Program-made: the position numbers and the translations under genes
DNA from: Paracoccaceae bacterium
Lineage (GTDB): Bacteria; Pseudomonadota; Alphaproteobacteria; Rhodobacterales; Rhodobacteraceae
Reading direction: 5' to 3'
Length of the DNA stretch: 64,000 nt
Assembly: GCA_003605175.1 (NCBI GenBank)
Contig: QWDA01000004.1
Span: 1-64,000 of the forward strand
In this document: in pieces, positions 59,912 through 64,000 of the stretch
How positions within the stretch are numbered: the first letter of the stretch is position 1
Layout of the letters: the number at the start of each line of letters is the position of its first letter
Notes under the pieces: model-generated
What the model saw: only the letters and a program-made list of their open reading frames with translations
Told to the model about the DNA's origin: nothing
The model's database searches: none

Positions 59912-60316
59912 ATGGCATTGTCTCATCGCGATGTCCGAATTGACGGACCGAGATTCGGGGTGCCCGGCGTGGGAGACGATTGGCGTATCGCGCCTCTTCA
60001 GGAAGACGAATACCTTCCGCCGCGACTCCGGCGCAAGCGGCGGCAGCCGCTCCGGGATCGCAAGGCCGAGATCGAAGCGAAGCCCAAGCCGCCCGTAAAG
60101 AAGAAGACGCCGGCCCGGGTCCTGATTCCGAACTTCAAGCGCCAATGCATCCGCTGCCACGGCACCGGGCGGGCGCCCTGCCAGATCTGCAACGGCACGG
60201 GGCAGGTGCTGAGAGGGCTCGAGGCGAACGGCGCGCCACGCTTCGGCGGTTGCACGGGCTGCCTCGGCATCAAGCTCGCCAAGTGCCAGAGCTGCGGCGG
60301 CGAGGGCTTTACCTGA
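59912..60316 (+). CDS. DnaJ-type CxxC-repeat small protein
   Basis: 134 aa from the ATG at 59912 (upstream ATGs at 59804 and 59867 are possible; none has a clear RBS). N-terminal half is basic and Pro-rich, residues 37-70. The C-terminal half has four CxxC: C79/C82 (CIRCHGTG), C90/C93 (CQICNGTG), C114/C117 (CTGCLG) and C125/C128 (CQSCGGEG), as in the zinc-binding region of DnaJ, but no J domain. Probably binds two zinc ions. Role unknown. Confidence 0.7.
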   Translation: MALSHRDVRIDGPRFGVPGVGDDWRIAPLQEDEYLPPRLRRKRRQPLRDRKAEIEAKPKPPVKKKTPARVLIPNFKRQCIRCHGTGRAPCQICNGTGQVLRGLEANGAPRFGGCTGCLGIKLAKCQSCGGEGFT

Positions 60317-61550
60317 GCGCCGGGCCGGCCGCCGGGTGCCGGGCCTTGTCGAGGCACAGCGCGAGCCCCGCGAGCGAGATCATGGGCCCGATCTGCACCC
60401 CGGTGGCCAGCGCCAGCGGCGGGAACAGGCCGGGCAGCACCCACATCGCCGCAAGCACGATCTTGTCGCCCGGCGTCAGCCCCCGCGCATTCGCGTGCCG
60501 GATCAGGAGCAGCGTGCCGCCCAGGGTCAGCACCATGTCGTAGCGAAACCCGTAGGGCGAGATCATCAGCGTCCCGAACAAGAGCGCCGCCAGCGCCAGG
60601 TCGGGATAGACCCCGGGGCGCCGCCAGAGCGTCCAGACGATGCGGGCCGCCGCCAGCGCCACCGCCAGATGCAGGACCGAGGCCAGCTCGCCCGGCATCC
60701 CGGCCAGCCGCAGCGCCGCCCAGGCGGTGGGCATCTGCGCGAGGAGTTCCGGCTCGGTCAGGGTAAAGCCCAGCATCGGCACGTTGTGCAGGAAGAAGCC
60801 CCAGGCGCGGAACCCGAAGAGCAGCGTCACCACCGCGGTGAATCCCGCGCAGCAAAGCGCGGTGCGGGCAATGGCGGCCCAATCGCGCCGTGCGATCATG
60901 ACCAGCGGCAGGAGCACGCCGTAATGCGGTTTCGCGAGCACCAGCGCGAAGAGAAGCGCCGAGAGCCAGGGCCGCCCCCGCTCCCCGGCCGCGATACCGC
61001 CCACCAGGCAGGCGGCGAAGAACGCCCCGTTCTGACCCTGCACCACGGCGGCCGCCATCACCGGCGCGCCGAACAGCGCCGCCCAGCCCACCGGCGTCCG
61101 GAACGGCAGGATCCGCCAGCCGGCCGAACCCAGCGCGGCGAGGTTCACTGCCGTGAAGATCAGGTAGCCCATGCGGAACGACATGCCCGCCAGCGGCAGG
61201 ATCAGCGCGAGGTAATGCGGCGGGTAGTGCCACAGGAGGAGACCCGGCCGGACCGACACGCTCTCCTGCAGGGCGCCGAACGCGCCGAGATCGTAGAGCG
61301 CGTCCAGCCCGCCCTGCGCGAAAAGCTGCGCGGCGGCCCAGAACGCCACGAAATCGTGGCCGAGCGGGAAACGCCAGAGATTGCCGGGATCCGACCAGAT
61401 CCCCGCCACCTCGATCGCCACGGTCGCCGGCACCAGCATCAGCGCCACATAGTACAGCCGTGAACGCGTCAGATACCCCGCCGCCCGGTCGAGCAGGCCG
61501 GCCTCGCATTCGGTTCCCGGTTCGGAGAGATTTCGCGCGGTACTCGCCAA
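60309..61550 (-). CDS. DUF2029/GT87-like polytopic membrane protein
   Basis: 413 aa from the TTG at 61550, with upstream frame open to 61745 but no coding look. About ten membrane helices; LGHDFVAFWAAAQLF, LWHYPPHYLALILPLAGM and GQNGAFFAACLVGG fit the GT87/DUF2029 family of polyprenyl-phosphate-dependent mannosyl or arabinosyl transferases. Acceptor unknown. Overlaps the CxxC protein gene 3' end by 8 bases (convergent). Confidence 0.75.
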   Translation of the reverse strand: MASTARNLSEPGTECEAGLLDRAAGYLTRSRLYYVALMLVPATVAIEVAGIWSDPGNLWRFPLGHDFVAFWAAAQLFAQGGLDALYDLGAFGALQESVSVRPGLLLWHYPPHYLALILPLAGMSFRMGYLIFTAVNLAALGSAGWRILPFRTPVGWAALFGAPVMAAAVVQGQNGAFFAACLVGGIAAGERGRPWLSALLFALVLAKPHYGVLLPLVMIARRDWAAIARTALCCAGFTAVVTLLFGFRAWGFFLHNVPMLGFTLTEPELLAQMPTAWAALRLAGMPGELASVLHLAVALAAARIVWTLWRRPGVYPDLALAALLFGTLMISPYGFRYDMVLTLGGTLLLIRHANARGLTPGDKIVLAAMWVLPGLFPPLALATGVQIGPMISLAGLALCLDKARHPAAGPALR

Positions 61551-61737
61551 AGATCTGCCTATACGAAAAGTTAATGCGGCCGACCCTTGCACGAATCGGC
61601 CGCGCGCGGAACGCAGGTCAGGCAGAAACGGTCCACTCCGCGCGCGCGCGGCAACAATCCATCGGCCCGGCAGGATTTGAAGAGCGCGCGCAGTCGGGCT
61701 ATAGCCCGGGCGACAGACGGCTTTGGAGGCGGCGCCG

Positions 61738-62349
61738 GTGACCAACCATTTTCACGCGGGCGACCTGCCCGACGATCTCGACCTCGGCGCTTCGGTGGCC
61801 ATCGACTGCGAAACGATGGGGCTGAACCCGCATCGCGACCGGCTCTGCGTGGTGCAGCTCTCGGGCGGCGACGGCAATGCGCATATCGTGCAGATCGCGA
61901 AGGGGCAGAAGGCCGCGCCCAATCTCTGCCGGCTGGTCGAGGATCCCAGGGTGCTGAAGCTCTTCCATTTCGGCCGCTTCGACATCGCCGCGATCTACCA
62001 CGCCTTCGGCGCGCTCGCGGGGCCGGTCTACTGCACCAAGATCGCGTCCAGGCTGATCCGCACCTATACCGACCGGCACGGGCTCAAGAACCTCTTGGAC
62101 GAGCTCCTCGGCATCGACATCTCCAAGCACCAGCAGATGAGCGACTGGGGCGCCGAGACGCTGAAGCCCGAGCAGCTCGATTACGCGGCCTCCGACGTGC
62201 TCTACCTGCACCGGCTGAAGGAGGCGCTCGACCTTCGGCTGGCGCGCGAGGGGCGGACCGAACTGGCGCAGGCCTGCTTCGACTTCCTGCCCGCACGGGC
62301 GAAACTCGATCTCGCGGGCTGGCCCGAGATCGACATCTTCGCCCATTAG
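61738..62349 (+). CDS. rnd: ribonuclease D-like 3'-5' exonuclease
   Basis: 203 aa from the GTG at 61738 (GGAGG just upstream). DEDDy exonuclease motifs: VAIDCETMGLNP, LFHFGRFDIAAI and YAASDVLYLHRL. It lacks the HRDC domains of E. coli RNase D, as usual in Rhodobacteraceae. Gene order rnd-lptC-lptA-lptB is conserved in this group; lptC starts 13 bases after the stop. Confidence 0.93.
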   Translation: MTNHFHAGDLPDDLDLGASVAIDCETMGLNPHRDRLCVVQLSGGDGNAHIVQIAKGQKAAPNLCRLVEDPRVLKLFHFGRFDIAAIYHAFGALAGPVYCTKIASRLIRTYTDRHGLKNLLDELLGIDISKHQQMSDWGAETLKPEQLDYAASDVLYLHRLKEALDLRLAREGRTELAQACFDFLPARAKLDLAGWPEIDIFAH

Positions 62350-62362
62350 ACCGACAGGCGAG

Positions 62363-62974
62363 ATGGCGCGCGAAAACCTCTACTCGAGACTGGTGGCCTG
62401 GCTGAAGATCCTGCTGCCGCTCGTCGCGCTCGCGATCCTGTCCTCGGTGGTGTTCTTCGCTCGCGATGCCGACGATTACCGCTCGATCCCCTTCATCACC
62501 GAAGAAGGCGGCACCGACACGCCCCCGTCTGGGCTCAAGGGGCCGGAATATGTCGGCGTCACCACCGACGGCGCCGCGATCACCATGCGCGCCCGCGAGG
62601 TGCGGCCGGTGGGCGGCGATACCTCGGTGCTCGACGTGGGCGACATCACCGGCACCATCGCCTCGGGTGACGGCCGCCGGCTCGACGCCGCCGCGCCGGA
62701 AGCCCGGATCGATCTCGGCCGCGACCGCGCCGAATTCCGCGGACAGGTCCGCCTGGCCACGTCCGACGGCTTCAGCTTCGTCGCCGACGGCTTCGCGACC
62801 CGGCTCGACGCGACCGAGGCGGAAACCGGCGCGCTGCACGGAACGGCGCCGTTCGGGCGGTTCGACGCCGGCGGCATGCGCTACACCGCGCCCGCCACGG
62901 ATCAGAGCCTTTTGCTTTTCAACAACGGCGTGAAGCTGGTATATGAGCCGCCAGCATCCGGGGGTCCCGAGTGA
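62363..62974 (+). CDS. lptC: LPS export inner-membrane protein LptC
   Basis: 203 aa. A single N-terminal helix (12-32) anchors a periplasmic beta-jellyroll domain (GVTTDGAAITMRAREVRP, then AEFRGQVRLATSDGFSF). LptC hands LPS from LptB2FG to LptA. Stop overlaps lptA start by 4 bases. Confidence 0.93.
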   Translation: MARENLYSRLVAWLKILLPLVALAILSSVVFFARDADDYRSIPFITEEGGTDTPPSGLKGPEYVGVTTDGAAITMRAREVRPVGGDTSVLDVGDITGTIASGDGRRLDAAAPEARIDLGRDRAEFRGQVRLATSDGFSFVADGFATRLDATEAETGALHGTAPFGRFDAGGMRYTAPATDQSLLLFNNGVKLVYEPPASGGPE

Positions 62975-63471
62975 AGATCGTTCAAGCATCGCTGATCGCC
63001 GCGCTTCTCGCCGCCGGCGGCCCGGCCCTGGCCCAGGGAACCGCGATCGCGCTTGGCGGGCTCCAGCACGACACCAGCCTCCCGGTCGAGGTGACCTCCG
63101 ACAATCTCTCGGTCGCGAACGAGGCCGGACAGGCCGTGTTCGAAGGCCATGTCGTCGTCGCGCAGGGCCCGATGCGGCTCGGCGCCGGCCGAATCGAGAT
63201 CGTCTATGCCCAGTCCGATGGCGGCAGCCGCACCGCGATCAGACACATGGTGGCCTCGGGCGGCGTGACCTTCGCCAATGGCGCCGACGCGGCGGAATCG
63301 CGCGAGGCCGTCTACGATCCCGACGCCGGCACCCTGGTGATGACCGGCGACGTGCTGCTCAGCCAGGGCGCCACCGCGATTTCCGGCCAGAAGCTGACCA
63401 TCGACCTCGCGGCGGGGACGGGCGTGATGGAAGGCCGCGTCCGCACCACCTTCCAGACGAACGCCAATTGA
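62971..63471 (+). CDS. lptA: LPS transport periplasmic protein LptA
   Basis: 166 aa with a signal peptide (ALA|QG near 22). OstA-like repeats: VTSDNLSVANEAGQAVFEGHV and AVYDPDAGTLVMTGDVLLSQG. Forms the LPS bridge across the periplasm. Its stop TGA shares a base with the lptB ATG. Confidence 0.93.
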   Translation: MKIVQASLIAALLAAGGPALAQGTAIALGGLQHDTSLPVEVTSDNLSVANEAGQAVFEGHVVVAQGPMRLGAGRIEIVYAQSDGGSRTAIRHMVASGGVTFANGADAAESREAVYDPDAGTLVMTGDVLLSQGATAISGQKLTIDLAAGTGVMEGRVRTTFQTNAN

Positions 63472-64000
63472 TGGCCGCCCCCGACCTGACGATCGCCGAA
63501 GGCGGCTACGGGCTGACGGTCACCGGCATCCGCAAGGCCTACCGCAAGCGCCCGGTGATCCGCGACGTGTCGATGACGCTGCGGCGCGGCGAGGTGGTGG
63601 CGCTGCTCGGCCCCAACGGCTCGGGCAAGACCACCACCTTCTATTCCATCGCCGGGCTGATCAGCGTCGACAGCGGCCAGGTCACGGTGGACGGGCGCGA
63701 CGTCACGCTCTTGCCGATGTACCGGCGCGCGCGGCTAGGGATCGGCTACCTGCCGCAGGAGGTCTCGATCTTCCGGGGCATGAGCGTCGAGGACAACATC
63801 CTCGCAATCCTCGAGATCAACGAACCCGACCGGATCAAGCGCCACGAGCGGCTCGACGAACTCCTGTCGGATTTCTCGATCACCCATCTCCGCCGCGCCT
63901 CGGCGCTCTCGCTCTCGGGCGGCGAGCGGCGGCGCTGCGAGATCGCGCGCTGCCTCGCGGCCGACCCGAAATACGTGCTCCTCGACGAACCCTTCGCCGG
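63471..64000 (+). CDS. lptB: LPS export ABC ATPase LptB, 5' part
   Basis: First 176 residues are visible; the gene continues past the window edge. Walker A GPNGSGKT (47-54), signature LSGGE (148-152) and Walker B VLLDEP (169-174). TVTGIRKAYRKRPVIRDVS and GYLPQEVSIFRGMSVEDNI are LptB-specific. Powers LPS extraction by LptFG. Confidence 0.95.
   Translation, partial: MAAPDLTIAEGGYGLTVTGIRKAYRKRPVIRDVSMTLRRGEVVALLGPNGSGKTTTFYSIAGLISVDSGQVTVDGRDVTLLPMYRRARLGIGYLPQEVSIFRGMSVEDNILAILEINEPDRIKRHERLDELLSDFSITHLRRASALSLSGGERRRCEIARCLAADPKYVLLDEPFA

Overview
The window is a contiguous 64 kb piece of a high-GC alphaproteobacterial chromosome. Gene content and protein style point to the Rhodobacteraceae/Paracoccaceae (Rhodobacter-Roseobacter relatives): a cytochrome c2, a PetP/PetR-like regulator pair, the xseB-ispA-dxs cluster, a mutY-DUF721-dsbA run and rnd-lptCAB. 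I cannot name a genus. Coding is dense, mostly minus strand between about 10 and 56 kb, with many 1-4 base start/stop overlaps that indicate operons. Because GC is so high, long open frames opposite or beside real genes are shadows and are left out.

Layout. 0-6.7 kb: the 3' end of imuB, an AlkB-type alkane hydroxylase, mutY, a DUF721 protein, a DsbA-like thioredoxin, lpxK and a degenerate WaaA-like Kdo transferase. 7-9.4 kb: a small secreted protein, then an rtcB2-prfH module (RNA ligase plus release factor H) preceded by a 14-codon leader ORF with a strong ribosome binding site. 9.4-15 kb: idi, cytochrome c2, the 5-oxoprolinase operon pxpBCA, a lone AsnC ligand-binding domain, leuB and a HTH-only LysR fragment. 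15-21 kb: trkH, a class III aminotransferase divergent from argE, miaB, and a glycosyltransferase-like protein. 22-23 kb: an AT-richer islet with an HNH-type protein, then an HU gene. 23-27.5 kb: the AMP-to-hypoxanthine operon ade-amn, a VOC protein and a SelW-like protein.

27.6-31.7 kb: a regulatory block (ArsR, AHSA1, YCII, membrane protein, ECF sigma factor with a Cys-rich tail, membrane protein with a cytosolic CxxC domain) and an SDR enzyme. 32-36 kb: isoprenoid genes dxs-ispA with xseB and an HDAC-family deacylase. 36-42.5 kb: PetR/PetP-like regulators, divergent ilvE with nested palindromes between them, ohr, a DMT transporter, queG, a GST and mtgA. 43-49.8 kb: gltB and gltD with a GFA-family gene and a 39-residue GFA fragment between them. 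50-52 kb: uppP, an NDUFA9-like protein and tRNA-Leu(CAG). 52-56.6 kb: an operon of three ANL-superfamily (adenylate-forming-like) proteins, all lacking the conserved A10 lysine. 56.8-61.6 kb: an outer-membrane barrel, a sulfotransferase, dadA, a CxxC-rich small protein and a GT87/DUF2029-like membrane protein. 61.7-64 kb: rnd-lptC-lptA-lptB, with lptB cut by the window edge.

Most of this is housekeeping. The parts most worth a second look are the rtcB2-prfH module with its leader, the three-gene ANL operon without A10 lysines, the HNH islet, the ECF sigma block, and two families of short dispersed repeats, each present twice. One of these repeats has long terminal inverted repeats.
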